Positions 35,666 to 44,352 of a stretch of 64,000 nt of DNA are shown one piece after another. The DNA lies in assembly GCA_000405605.1 (NCBI GenBank), contig ASPA01000002.1, positions 14,204-78,203 of the forward strand. Direction: 5' to 3'. The DNA is from Atribacteria bacterium SCGC AAA255-G05 (GTDB taxonomy: Bacteria > Atribacterota > Phoenicimicrobiia > Phoenicimicrobiales > Phoenicimicrobiaceae). Made by a program: the position numbers and the translations under genes. The notes under the pieces were generated by a model. That model had not been told where the DNA came from, ran no database searches, and saw nothing but the letters and a program-made list of their open reading frames with translations. Each line of letters starts with the position of its first letter. Position 1 is the first letter of the stretch.

Positions 35666-36085
35666 ATGATGAAAGCAAAAAGAACATGGATAGTATTATT
35701 TATTATTGCATTAACTTTAATAGTAATTTTAGCTGGGTGTAGCGGAGTACCTAAAATAGCCCAGTTAGGTATAGTTGCCGATCCAAACCCAGTACCTTGT
35801 TCCAGTGAAGACGGGAAATGGTATTATATGATGAATATTAGCGAAAGCAATGGGGTAGGGGTTACCATAGCCAGCTTAACTTTCACTAATTACAACCAAG
35901 AAAATGAGTTAGCAGATACAACAATTCTTGATGCAGAAGAATTTTTTGAATGGTTTGAAACAGATTATATTCCCGCTTTTTCCACAATCCAGAATGGAAT
36001 TGAGCATTCAGGTACATCCGTATATTCTATTGTAAGAGTCGCAGGAATAGATGATAACGATAATCCGGTTGAAGCAACAATTAGA
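35666..36085 (+). pseudogene. Small lipoprotein gene interrupted by an IS21 element
   Basis: Lipobox ILAGC and the family signature DPNPVPCSSEDGKWYYMM and SESNGVGVTIASL. It is paralogous to the lipoproteins at 47179 and 47827. The coding sequence is cut after codons for ...EATIR at 36085. The missing tail (IDYLPE and stop TAG) lies beyond the IS at 38565-38585. The reading continues into IS DNA to 36184 as 33 foreign residues. The function of the family is unknown; a surface lipoprotein is expected. Confidence 0.85.
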
Positions 36086-36155
36086 TGTAAATGGCAAGTA
36101 GAAATGCACCTTGCGCGGAAAACAATTTTGCACCTCCTAGAAAGAAAAAAATGGC

Positions 36156-36896
36156 TTAATCCTCCTCTTCTTTTTGGATTCTAAATGATTCTCCACTTAA
36201 ATTAAATACTTTGGAATGATGGAGCAACCGGTCTAGCATGGCTACGGTCATCACTTCATCACCCATCATTTCCGCCCACTCATCAAATCTTTTATTAGAA
36301 GTGATAATGACAGATGCCTTCTCATAAAGCTCACTTATCAGATTAAAAAATAGATTAGCCTCCTTTCTCTCTATTGGCGTGTAGCCTATCTCATCGATAA
36401 TCATCAGATCCGCTTTTAAGATACGGTTCACTCTAAAGCCCGCCTTACGCTGAATATCGGCCATCTTTAACAGCTTAATAAGGGAGGCCACCCGTTCAAA
36501 GCATACCGTGTAGCCTGCCTGTATAGCCTTTAGTCCAAGGGCTATGGATAGATGCGTTTTCCCCAGGCCAGGTGGTCCAAAAAACAATAGGTTGGTATGA
36601 TTATCCAGCCATAGGAAATCCAGAAGAGCCGATAGATCTGATTTTGTGATGCCTTTTACTCTAGCAAATTGGAAATTATCCAGGTCTTTTTCTACCGGAA
36701 AATGGGCTCCTGCCAGATTCCGTTTAAGCTTTCTTTCTGTCCGGTAATCTATCTCTGCCTTTAAAAGAAGGTCCAAGAAACTCAAATAGGATATTTTCTT
36801 TTCTTCGGCCTCAGTTATCTCATTATCCAGATTAGGGATCATTCCTTTCAGCTTTAAGTTTTCCAGTAGGCTGACTATCTGCTGATATTTTTTCAT
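36156..36896 (-). CDS. istB: IS21-family helper ATPase IstB
   Basis: A 246-residue AAA+ ATPase of the IstB/DnaC type. Walker A FFGPPGLGKTHLSIALG, Walker B DLMIIDEIGYTP, sensor VIITSNKRFDEWAEMMGDEV. It assists IstA in target capture. It overlaps the istA stop by four bases (coupled translation). Confidence 0.95.
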   Translation of the reverse strand: MKKYQQIVSLLENLKLKGMIPNLDNEITEAEEKKISYLSFLDLLLKAEIDYRTERKLKRNLAGAHFPVEKDLDNFQFARVKGITKSDLSALLDFLWLDNHTNLLFFGPPGLGKTHLSIALGLKAIQAGYTVCFERVASLIKLLKMADIQRKAGFRVNRILKADLMIIDEIGYTPIERKEANLFFNLISELYEKASVIITSNKRFDEWAEMMGDEVMTVAMLDRLLHHSKVFNLSGESFRIQKEEED

Positions 36897-38443
36897 GGCC
36901 GGACCTCCGAGGCATTTACCAGAGCACGGTAAACTCCGATATCTCTCTTTTCTACTTGAAATTCCTTCTTCTCCCGGGGGATACCCCTTAAGTTACAGAC
37001 AATTTTTACCCTTGGTAGTGCTAATTCGGCTTCCTGTTGGTAATACTGATAAGTATCGTATAGATTTGCCATAGAGTAAGTCCGGTTTTCCAGACATAGA
37101 GCTATAGCCTGTCCTAGATGCTCTTTTTCTATTCCCTGGGAGAATTTCTTTAGTGCATCATGATACTGATCCCGGAAATAGCGGGTATACATTTGAAAGT
37201 TTTTATCTACAAATTCACTCCAGCTATCTAAGGCAAAAAGTCTCTTTAGCTCCTCTTTTAATTGCTTCTGGTTAAGCTCTTTATGGTGGCATCGGGCCCG
37301 GTTGGCTATCCGGCTTCCCGGAATAGGAGATATAGTATGTTCTGCTATCTTTTCTCCGGTACGGATGTCGTAGATAAAAAGTCTTTCTGCGGTTTTATAG
37401 ATATCTACTTCCCGCTCCCGGTATTCCAAGGGGACCGGATACTTACAAGAATTCACCGATATCTCGCCTGTAATATCTGCTTTCCGCCTCTCTCTGGCAT
37501 TTAAGTTATCTTTCCGGTAAAGGGAATTTTTCAAAGTCCTTAAATAGGCCTTCTCTTCGCTAAACATTTCTTGAGGGATACGCCGGGTGGCCAGTGAAAT
37601 CTTGCCATTGGCCCGCCGGTTCAACCATCTTAACAGCCTTTCCTTAGCCTCTTCAATGTTTTCAAAATCTCTTATCTTTAAAAAGTTTCTCTTCACAAAC
37701 TTAATCAGATTCTCTATCTTCCCTTTGCTCTCCGGGTCATTCTTCCGGCAGACATACATCTTTAAACACATTTCTTCTATAAACTGCTTAAAATCCTTAG
37801 TATAGATGATATCTCCCCGGTTTTCACTTACTACCATCACCTTATCCTGGTCTATTACTATTTCTTCGGGTATTCCCTCTATATACTCAAAACAATCCAG
37901 GAGATGATTGATTAAATCCAGAGTAGTAAAGGGTCTATCCTGCAGGGCAGCGTATTTGTAGCGGCTGGCAGATAAAACCGCTGCAAAGATATAGAGCTTT
38001 AAGCCACTTCTAGTACGGTATTCTCCGAAATCAATCTGCAGCTGCTTGCCGTAGGGAAGTTCTGCCACCGGAGAATATATCCGCTTATTGCCATTTAATT
38101 TCAGCTGTTCTGTCTCTAGCAGGAAACTAATATAGCTGCGGAAACTCCTCTCCGTACCCGGCAAAGACCCTAATTTCTCTTCAAGATAATCATACACTGC
38201 CGATTTTTCCAGGTTTTGAAAATTATTTACCTGGTATAGATCAAGAATAGGGGACAGGTAAGTCTCAAATAACTTGCTCCGATATCTCACTTTTTCTATA
38301 TAGCGAGCGTATTTTTTCTCTGACATATCGTAATATTTAAAGACTGTCCGCTTGTTTAATCCGGTTTCTCTTACAATGTCTGCTTTGGTAAATCCTCTTC
38401 TCTTAAAATGCTGAATCTTTTGATACATAATCTTGTTAACCAT
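36893..38443 (-). CDS. istA: IS21-family transposase IstA
   Basis: A 516-residue transposase. N-terminal helix-turn-helix (RRGFTKADIVRETGLNKRTVFKYY), then a DDE rve core with PYGKQLQIDFGEYRT (first Asp), IVIDQDKVMVVSEN (second Asp) and DPESKGKIENLIKFVKRNFL (Glu), and a C-terminal domain. It appears full length and intact. Confidence 0.95.
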   Translation of the reverse strand: MVNKIMYQKIQHFKRRGFTKADIVRETGLNKRTVFKYYDMSEKKYARYIEKVRYRSKLFETYLSPILDLYQVNNFQNLEKSAVYDYLEEKLGSLPGTERSFRSYISFLLETEQLKLNGNKRIYSPVAELPYGKQLQIDFGEYRTRSGLKLYIFAAVLSASRYKYAALQDRPFTTLDLINHLLDCFEYIEGIPEEIVIDQDKVMVVSENRGDIIYTKDFKQFIEEMCLKMYVCRKNDPESKGKIENLIKFVKRNFLKIRDFENIEEAKERLLRWLNRRANGKISLATRRIPQEMFSEEKAYLRTLKNSLYRKDNLNARERRKADITGEISVNSCKYPVPLEYREREVDIYKTAERLFIYDIRTGEKIAEHTISPIPGSRIANRARCHHKELNQKQLKEELKRLFALDSWSEFVDKNFQMYTRYFRDQYHDALKKFSQGIEKEHLGQAIALCLENRTYSMANLYDTYQYYQQEAELALPRVKIVCNLRGIPREKKEFQVEKRDIGVYRALVNASEVRP

Positions 38444-38627
38444 AGATCAGTCCTTTCCTTATAGTAATGATTCTTATTCATACTATAGTAAAGAACTGTT
38501 TGTCTTAAAAGGTGCATTTTTATTTTCCACCTTAGGTGCATTTTAGTTTACCATTTCCATTAGAATAGATTATCTTCCTGAGTAGAATTATATAACTATA
38601 ATAGAACAAAAAACATTACTTTAATAA

Positions 38628-38652
38628 GAGGGGCACTTCGGTGTCCCTTTTT
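38628..38652 (+). terminator. Intrinsic terminator after the interrupted lipoprotein gene
   Basis: GGGGCAC-TTCG-GTGTCCC followed by TTTTT, 40 bases after the lipoprotein stop on the far side of the IS. Confidence 0.88.
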
Positions 38653-38729
38653 GCATTCTGAACCTATTTAATAGGAAGTATGGGTTAATTAAAAAAGGTA
38701 AGACTTATTTTAATAGTCATTCTGTTTTA

Positions 38730-38885
38730 TAATTTCCAACAGATCCCAATTAATTCTTCTAACCTTTGACACACTTTTTCAGTTTCATCACTCATGCAAA
38801 AAGTTCGAAAATCGTTCTGTTTGGCCGACCATTAATAGATAGATGAATATTAGCCTTTTGGCATTTGCTGAAGGGCTTTTTTGTT
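38730..38885. repeat. Terminator-containing repeat, copy 2
   Basis: Same block as copy 1: CAAAAAGTTCGAAAATCG, TTGGCCGACC and the terminator AGCCTTTTGGC...GAAGGGCTTTTTT (38852-38883). The minus-strand coding-like stretch has an in-frame TAA here, so it is decayed. Confidence 0.78.
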
Positions 38886-38904
38886 TTTTTGAATTATTTT
38901 ATAG

Positions 38905-38942
38905 AAAAAGAAGGATTTTTGAATAGACTTGTAGTATAAAGA
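38905..38942 (+). promoter_or_regulatory. Conserved promoter-like motif, copy 2
   Basis: AAAAAGAAGGATTTTTG then TTGTAGTATAAAG, nearly identical to the block at 34345, in the same place before the glycine riboswitch. Confidence 0.55.
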
Positions 38943-38982
38943 TAATAATGTGTTAAAAAAAATTAAATATCGTAACCTGTAT

Positions 38983-39262
38983 GAAAGTAACGGGAGAGAC
39001 CTTTTCTTTCCATCATAAAAGAAAAGGAGCCGAAGAGGAAAGATGTCAAAAGTATCCAAACTTTCAGGCCAAAGGACCGTTACCGGACAGAACTCTGGAG
39101 AGCTTTATATTAAAAAGCACCGAAGGGGCAATTCCTACTCTTTAAGAAAACCCATACAGAGTTTACTAAAAGAACTATCTCCTAATTTCTTAGGAAGAAT
39201 CTTTCAGGTAAAAGGACAGAGCAAGCAAGTAATATAACTATTCTTATTTTGTCCTTTTTATT
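38983..39262 (+). ncRNA. Tandem glycine riboswitch with terminator, copy 2
   Basis: Aptamer 1: GTAACGGGAGAGACC, GGAGCCGAAGAGGAAAG, CTTTCAGGCCAAAGGACCGTTAC. Aptamer 2: GGACAGAACTCTGGAGAG, CACCGAAGGGGCAA, CTTTCAGGTAAAAGGACAGAG. The terminator arm GGACAGAGCAAG pairs less perfectly here with CTTATTTTGTCC (one mismatch, several G-U), followed by TTTTTA. Confidence 0.88.
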
Positions 39263-39291
39263 TTTATGTTGAACAGTCTATGCAAATACTT

Positions 39292-39392
39292 AAAAGTTGA
39301 TAAAGGTAAACTATTCCGAAAGGATAGAGAACAAGGTTATGGATCTAAGAATAGGTTAAGGTGAAATAAATTAAGTGTACTGCTGAGAGGAT
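39292..39392 (+). ncRNA. c-di-GMP-I (GEMM)-like riboswitch, copy 2
   Basis: AAAGGTAAACTATTCCGAAAG pattern with GGATAG, then ACAAGGTTATGGATCTAAG and GTACTGCTGAGAGG. The GACGCAAAG element is changed to GAACAAGG, so binding may be weaker or altered. It lies 148 bases before the lipoprotein start, the same distance as copy 3. Confidence 0.55.
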
Positions 39393-39539
39393 TAAAAAAT
39401 AAAAAAGGAAGGAGTGATTGATAGGATAATATAAAAAATACAAATAAATTATTAATTTCGACTTTTATTTAAAATTTGTTACAGACTAAAGGCATAGATT
39501 GCTTTTTTAATAAAATAATTAAAAAGGAGTTATTTAAAA

Positions 39540-40127
39540 ATGTTTAAGAAAAAGTATTTGTTATTTTTTGGCCTGCTCATCATAGTGGTTTTTCTGATAC
39601 CCGGTTGTGGGTCACCTATTCCACCGATCACCTACACGGTTGGTGATACTGGTCCTGCGGGAGGATATATCTTCTACGACAAAGGATATTACTCTTCTGG
39701 CTGGCGGTATTTAGAAGCCGCCCCTAGCGATCAGAGCACGGGGATACAATGGTACAATGGCAACTATGTGGTAACAGGTGCAATAGGTACCGCGATAGGT
39801 ACCGGCCAGTCTAATACGACAGCCATAGTAACTATACAAGGGGTAGGAAGCTATGCAGCACAGTTATGCAATGACCTAATAGTAGGTGGTTATAACGACT
39901 GGTTTTTACCCTCGAAAGATGAATTCGATCTGATCTATGAAAACCTTTACCTCGCCGGAGTTGGTGGTTTTTTTGGTGACTGGGAATCCTACACCTTTGA
40001 ATCCTATCATAGTTCGTCTGAGCAAGATATAAACAACGCGTGGTACCAGGTCTTTCCCAATGGCTATCAGGACTACTGCGATAAATCCATCAGCGATAGT
40101 CGGGTTCGTGCTGTTCGGGCTTTTTAA
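39540..40127 (+). CDS. Lipoprotein with DUF1566/Lcl-like domain
   Basis: 195 residues. Lipobox LIPGC (Cys about 23). The mature part begins YTVGDTGPAGGYIFYDKGYY and continues WRYLEAAPSDQSTGIQW, GYNDWFLPSKDEFDLIYENL and ends SRVRAVRAF, the Lcl/DUF1566 pattern seen in surface proteins of spirochaetes and others. It lies behind riboswitch leader 2, although its sequence is unrelated to the lipoproteins behind leaders 1 and 3. AAAGGAG precedes the ATG. Confidence 0.85.
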   Translation: MFKKKYLLFFGLLIIVVFLIPGCGSPIPPITYTVGDTGPAGGYIFYDKGYYSSGWRYLEAAPSDQSTGIQWYNGNYVVTGAIGTAIGTGQSNTTAIVTIQGVGSYAAQLCNDLIVGGYNDWFLPSKDEFDLIYENLYLAGVGGFFGDWESYTFESYHSSSEQDINNAWYQVFPNGYQDYCDKSISDSRVRAVRAF

Positions 40128-40229
40128 CTATTTATCAATTTAACCATTAAATGGGTGCAGTGGGTGCAAGCCACCTACCAGAGAATTTTTTATGGCTCTT
40201 TGCTATGATCTGCCAGTCTTCAAACAAGG

Positions 40230-40445
40230 TGAAATGGGAGCCAAGAAAATCAAAAGGCAGGACTTCATAATTGAAGTGTCTGCCTTTTTTAAATTCTTAA
40301 CAGATGCCAATTAATTCTTCTAACTTCTGATACAATTTTTCAGTTTCCTCACTCATGCAAAAAGTTCGAAAATCGTCCTGTCTGGCCGACCATTTATAGA
40401 TAGATGAATATTAGCCCTTTGGCCTTTTGCTGAAGGGCTTTTTAT
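40230..40445. repeat. Terminator-containing repeat, copy 3, with bidirectional terminator
   Basis: Begins with the palindrome AAAAGGCAGGACTTCA...TGAAGTGTCTGCCTTTTTT (about 40251-40290), which can terminate in both directions. CAAAAAGTTCGAAAATCG, TCTGGCCGACC and AGCCCTTT...GAAGGGCTTTTT (40413-40443) follow. The minus-strand coding-like stretch is open here. Confidence 0.8.
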
Positions 40446-41466
40446 TTTAAAAAAGAAGGATTTTGAAAAGATTTGTCGTAGTATTTAATTGGAAGAAGTT
40501 TGGCATATTAACTTAATTATTATATTCCAATAATTAAGTTGCGATAATATTTATATGTACTAAGTTCGAGTAGTGTTTACACTTCACTTAAAATAAAAGT
40601 GGTCATGCATGTGATCTTTCCTATAGAATATTGATAACCATAATATCCAAAATAGGAAGGAGAACAGCACACATGACCAAAGATGATCGTATTTCTAGTT
40701 ACAAATACAGTGTACTGCAACATGCACGGAAACACAATAATGTTACTTATAGCTGTAGAGAATTTAATATATCCAGAACTGTCTACTACAAGTGGTTAAA
40801 AAGATTTAGTCAGTTAGGCTATCTGGGGTTACAAGATAAGGTAAAAAGAAAGCCCAAGATGCCTAACCAGATAAAACTGGATAAAGAACAGATCATTCTC
40901 AATTACATCATAGATTACCCTACTCATGGACCGAAAAGGATTGCCAATGAATTAAGACAGCAAAATATCATGATTAGTGACACTGGAGTATATAAGGTAT
41001 TATACCGAAAACAATTAAATCGCCGTCTTGATCGGCTCTTTTTCGCCCAAGAAAAATCCGATAATCCGGTGGTCACCGAAAGGTATCTAAGAGAGATGGA
41101 AAAGAGACAAAAGGTACATATCAGTGCCTATTATCCCGGTTATCTCTTCTGTCAGGATACCTTTTATGTCGGTACCATTAAAGGACTGGGAAGAATCTAC
41201 TAACAAACCGGTATGGATGCTTATGCGGGCTTTGGTTTTGCCAAGGTCTATACCGATAAGATGGCCATAAGTTCGATTGATTTCCTGGAAACAAAAGTAC
41301 TACCAGTATACAAAGGATTTAATATACCTCTTGATAGGATCTTAACCGATAATGGCAAGGAATATACCACTCATTGGGTAAACGGTAAACACGAGTACCT
41401 CAAAGCTATAATAAATTCCAGAGGTAACGCCAGAGAAAATTCCATAGTTATATCTATAAAATAATC

Positions 41467-41502
41467 CCTCCCTTTAAGTTATAATTTTAACTTAAAGGGA
41501 GG
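41467..41502 (+). promoter_or_regulatory. RBS-sequestering hairpin before istA copy B
   Basis: CCTCCCTTTAAGTTA (41467-41481) and TAACTTAAAGGGAGG (41488-41502) are perfect complements. The right arm contains the AAAGGGAGG SD of istA. Transcripts entering from outside would fold this stem and hide the SD. Confidence 0.8.
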
Positions 41503-41509
41503 TAAAAAA

Positions 41510-42907
41510 ATGATAGGAGTAGCGATGTATATAACTATTAAATCACTTTGGGAAAGGCATAAGAATAAATCGATGATTGCCAGGCTTACCGGCCATGACT
41601 GGAAGACAGTGGCTCAAAAGATAAAAGAGATAGAGGCGGGGACGGAATGTCCTAAAAAGAAACCCCATCCCCGGGTATTGGATGACCATAAGGAGGAGAT
41701 CTTGGAATGGTTAGAAGAAAATCTCTCCGGGGTAAGGATACACGAAAAGATACAAGAAGAAGGAGTAAAGGTGGGATACTCTACGGTAAAGGATTATATT
41801 TGCCAAATCAAGAAAAGAGAAAATATCTTTATCCGCATGCATACCCTCCCGGCAGAGGAAGCCCAGGTTGATTTCGGCTATCTCGGCTATAAGGGCAAAA
41901 AGAGAAAGACCTGGGTCTTTAATATGCGCCTGTCTTACTCCCGCTTAGACTATTATGAGATAGTCTATGACCAGAGGGTAGAGACCTTTATCCAAGGTCA
42001 TATCAATGCCTTTGATTATTTCGGTGGCATACCCCAATATGTCAAGATGGATAATCTAAAATCAGCTATCCTGCAGGCCAACTTCTATGAACCCATCTAT
42101 CAGGAACTGTATAAAAACTTTGCCTCTTGCTATGGCTTTCACCCTCTGCCCTGTAGGATTAGAAAACCTAACGATAAGGGGAAAGTAGAATCAGGGATAA
42201 AATACGTGAAGCATAATTTCTTCTTGGGCCGTAAATTTAGCGGTGAAAAAGACCTGAAAGAAAGATTATTTAGATGGTATACCAGGGCTAACCAGCGGAT
42301 CCATGGCACCACCAGAAAGGTCCCTCAAGAGGTATTCGAAAAAGAAGAGAAGGCAAAGCTTATTCCCCTCCCTCAAGAAGAATTTAAATTAGCAAAAGTA
42401 GGTACCCGTAAAGTCTACCATGATTGTCACATCTATGTAGACTATAATTACTATTCAGTCCCTTTCGAATACGTAGGTAAGGAGGTAGAGATAGAACTGA
42501 CCAGGAATTTATTAAAAGTTTATCATCAGGGAAAAGAGATTGCCCTTCATCCCCGTCTTTCCGGTAGGGGTAGGTTTGCTACCAATAACAGTCATTATCC
42601 GGCCTACAAGAGATATTCTGATACCGAATATCAAGAGAAGTATCAGGCCAAGATGGCTCATCTCGGAACCTACACCGAGCAGTTATTCTTCCTGGTCATA
42701 AAAGAGCATCCCCGGGATTGGGGTAGAACCGTACAGGGGATACTCTCATTAGAAAAGAACTATCCGGATGAAGTGATTGAAGCAGCCTGCAGAAGAGCAC
42801 TCTCTTTTGGAGTAACCAGATATTCGGTAATCAAGAATATCTGCCATAACGGAAGTTACCTTATGCCGGTGGAATTCGAAAAGGAGGCCGCCTATGCAAC
42901 TGGTTAG
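41510..42907 (+). CDS. istA: IS21-family transposase IstA (copy B)
   Basis: 465 residues. HTH region RHKNKSMIARLTGHDWKTVAQKI, DDE core with PAEEAQVDFGYLGY, YVKMDNLKSAIL and KPNDKGKVESGIKYVKHNFF, and a C-terminal DNA-binding part. ATG 41510 lies 6 bases after GGGAGG. Overlaps istB by 14 bases. Confidence 0.94.
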   Translation: MIGVAMYITIKSLWERHKNKSMIARLTGHDWKTVAQKIKEIEAGTECPKKKPHPRVLDDHKEEILEWLEENLSGVRIHEKIQEEGVKVGYSTVKDYICQIKKRENIFIRMHTLPAEEAQVDFGYLGYKGKKRKTWVFNMRLSYSRLDYYEIVYDQRVETFIQGHINAFDYFGGIPQYVKMDNLKSAILQANFYEPIYQELYKNFASCYGFHPLPCRIRKPNDKGKVESGIKYVKHNFFLGRKFSGEKDLKERLFRWYTRANQRIHGTTRKVPQEVFEKEEKAKLIPLPQEEFKLAKVGTRKVYHDCHIYVDYNYYSVPFEYVGKEVEIELTRNLLKVYHQGKEIALHPRLSGRGRFATNNSHYPAYKRYSDTEYQEKYQAKMAHLGTYTEQLFFLVIKEHPRDWGRTVQGILSLEKNYPDEVIEAACRRALSFGVTRYSVIKNICHNGSYLMPVEFEKEAAYATG

Positions 42908-43637
42908 GAAAAGATTAAGAAATTTCAAGCTCTCCGGAATCTACAATAACCTGGAGGAAAGAGTAAGCTACGCTAAGGAAAAGTCTTTATCTTATCCTGA
43001 ATTCTTAGGGCTTCTCCTAGAAGATGAAGAGAGCAACCGGAGGACCAACAGCTACAAAAAGAGGTATTCCAGAGCCAAGTTGCCGGCTTACAAAAACATC
43101 GAGGACTTTGATTTTTCTTTCCAGCCTTCTATTGATAAACGCATGATTAATGATTGCCTTACCTGTAACTTTATTACCGAGAAGAGAAACATCGTCTTTA
43201 TCGGTAATCCGGGTACCGGGAAGTCTCACCTTTCCATCTCTATTGCTATTAAGGCTCTAATGAAAGGATACAAGGTGTTGTTTACCCCGGTATCAGAGAT
43301 GTTACACAATCTAAATGCTGCCAAAGCAGATAACACCTATTATCAGAAGGTAGACTATTACTTAAAACCAGATCTTTTGATCCTGGATGAATTGGGGTTT
43401 AAAAGGCTGCCCGGATACAGTGCTGATGACTTCTTTGAGATCATCTCTAAAAGGTATGAAAAGGGATCGGTTATTATTACTACCAATAAAACTTTTGAAC
43501 AATGGGGAGATATCTTTACCGATAATATCTTGGCCTCAGCCATACTGGATCGCGTGGTGCATTATTCCACCATCATCAAGATTAATGGACCCAGTTTCCG
43601 GGCAAAAGCTCTCAGGAAGGGAGGAGATAAGTTCTAA
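42894..43637 (+). CDS. istB: IS21-family helper ATPase IstB (copy B)
   Basis: 247 residues. Walker A FIGNPGTGKSHLSISIA, Walker B DLLILDELGFKRL, and VIITTNKTFEQWGDIFTDNILASAILDRVVHYSTII. It starts inside the end of istA with GGAGG upstream. Confidence 0.95.
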   Translation: MQLVRKRLRNFKLSGIYNNLEERVSYAKEKSLSYPEFLGLLLEDEESNRRTNSYKKRYSRAKLPAYKNIEDFDFSFQPSIDKRMINDCLTCNFITEKRNIVFIGNPGTGKSHLSISIAIKALMKGYKVLFTPVSEMLHNLNAAKADNTYYQKVDYYLKPDLLILDELGFKRLPGYSADDFFEIISKRYEKGSVIITTNKTFEQWGDIFTDNILASAILDRVVHYSTIIKINGPSFRAKALRKGGDKF

Positions 43638-44041
43638 TATTTTTTGTTTTACAACTATGGAAAAAAGTCCGGCTTTTACTCTGGAATTTTGCTTGACTTT
43701 GAGGAGTATGAGAAATTTCTAGAACAAAACAGAATCAGACATACCAAGATTAAACCGAGAACTCCGCAAAGCAATGGGATAGTAGAAAGATTTAATCGTA
43801 CGCTACTGGAAGAGTTCTACCAGATAGCCATGATCAAAAAAGTATATTCCTCTTTATCCGAATTACAAGATGATCTGGATCAGTTTATCACTGATTATAA
43901 TTTTAAAAGAACGAATCAAGGTTACAGGTTAAAGGGTAAAATCCCATATCAAAAATTCTTAGACGGTAAGCGAAAATATTCTTTACCTGAACCCTTATAA
44001 ATAGTATTATTCTCTATAGGAAAGAGCATAAAGTGTAAACA

Positions 44042-44352
44042 CCACTTGAAAGTAATACAATTTATATTTGTTCGTTTCATAAAGTAAAATACAGAAATAT
44101 TAATGTGAAAGAATTATTTTATATTATAAAAACATTTTGGAAGGATGGAATAAAGAAGAATTTAAGATACATTCATACTAATAAATATGTAAAAGTTTGA
44201 TTTGTAGTTTATAATAAGGAAGGCATACCGCTTTTATATGAACTTAGTAATATAATATAGAGACCTTTCCCTTTTCAAATATTATCAAATATATTGATAA
44301 TAAATACCCAGTATAACTTAACGCTAGTAATTAATAGAGGTTAAAAAATTCT
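44042..44352. other. Intergenic region, no gene seen
   Basis: 311 very AT-rich bases right of IS481. A short palindrome TTATCAA-TATA-TTGATAA lies near 44285. AGAGG at about 44336 serves the TPR gene. Confidence 0.4.

Larger units (their letters stand above)
36086..38559 (-). mobile_element. IS21-family insertion sequence (copy A)
   Basis: A 2,474-bp element carrying istA and istB on the minus strand. Ends are TG...CA, with related terminal repeats TGTAAATGGCAAGTAGAAAT (left) and, on the other strand, TGGAAATGGTAAACTAAAAT (right); AATGCACCT motifs repeat inside both ends. A 5-bp direct duplication TTAGA flanks it (36081-36085 and 38560-38564). Removal restores an intact lipoprotein gene, so insertion was recent. 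Confidence 0.92.
41398..43704 (+). mobile_element. IS21-family insertion sequence (copy B) nested in IS481
   Basis: A 2,307-bp element, different in sequence from copy A. Terminal repeats: CCTCAAAG...AATTCCAGAG at the left and its counterpart CTCTGGAATT...CTTTGAGG at the right, with GCC and TTCCATAGTT motifs repeated inside both ends. A 4-bp duplication AGTA flanks it (41394-41397, 43705-43708). Removal rejoins the IS481 transposase frame. Confidence 0.88.
40673..44000 (+). pseudogene. IS481-type transposase, broken by a nonsense codon and an IS21 insertion
   Basis: ATG 40673 behind AGGAAGGAG. N-terminal HTH (VTYSCREFNISRTVYYKWL), then DDE core pieces: FCQDTFYVGT, LTDNGKEYTTHW and, after the IS21, TPQSNGIVERFNRTLLEEF. 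A TAA at 41201-41203 (after GRIY, where CAA is expected: reading continues QTGMDAYAGFG) truncates it. The IS21 then splits codons between KHEY (41396) and EKFLEQN (43709). The 3' part ends at 44000. Confidence 0.88.
40574..44041 (+). mobile_element. IS481-type insertion sequence, itself interrupted by an IS21 element
   Basis: Ends are inverted: TGTTTACACTT at the left, and AAGTGTAAACA at the right. CTTTCCTATAGA motifs lie inside both ends. Without the nested IS21 (2,307 bp plus a 4-bp duplication) the element is about 1,157 bp, normal for IS481. The promoter-like motif of a fourth cassette lies just to its left (40449), but no riboswitch follows. Flanking target duplication is not clear. Confidence 0.82.

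Noticed and set aside
37262..37504. Plus-strand ORFs within istA copy A
   Set aside because: Antisense to an intact transposase gene; no SD and no resemblance to any family.
40421..40560. A fourth glycine/c-di-GMP leader behind the promoter-like motif at 40449
   Set aside because: No GAGCCGAAG, CTCTGGAGAG or GCAAAG cores occur between the motif and the IS481 end.
43387..43722. 111-codon ORF overlapping istB copy B and the IS481 tail
   Set aside because: Out of frame with both istB and the IS481 transposase; chance overlap over the IS junction.
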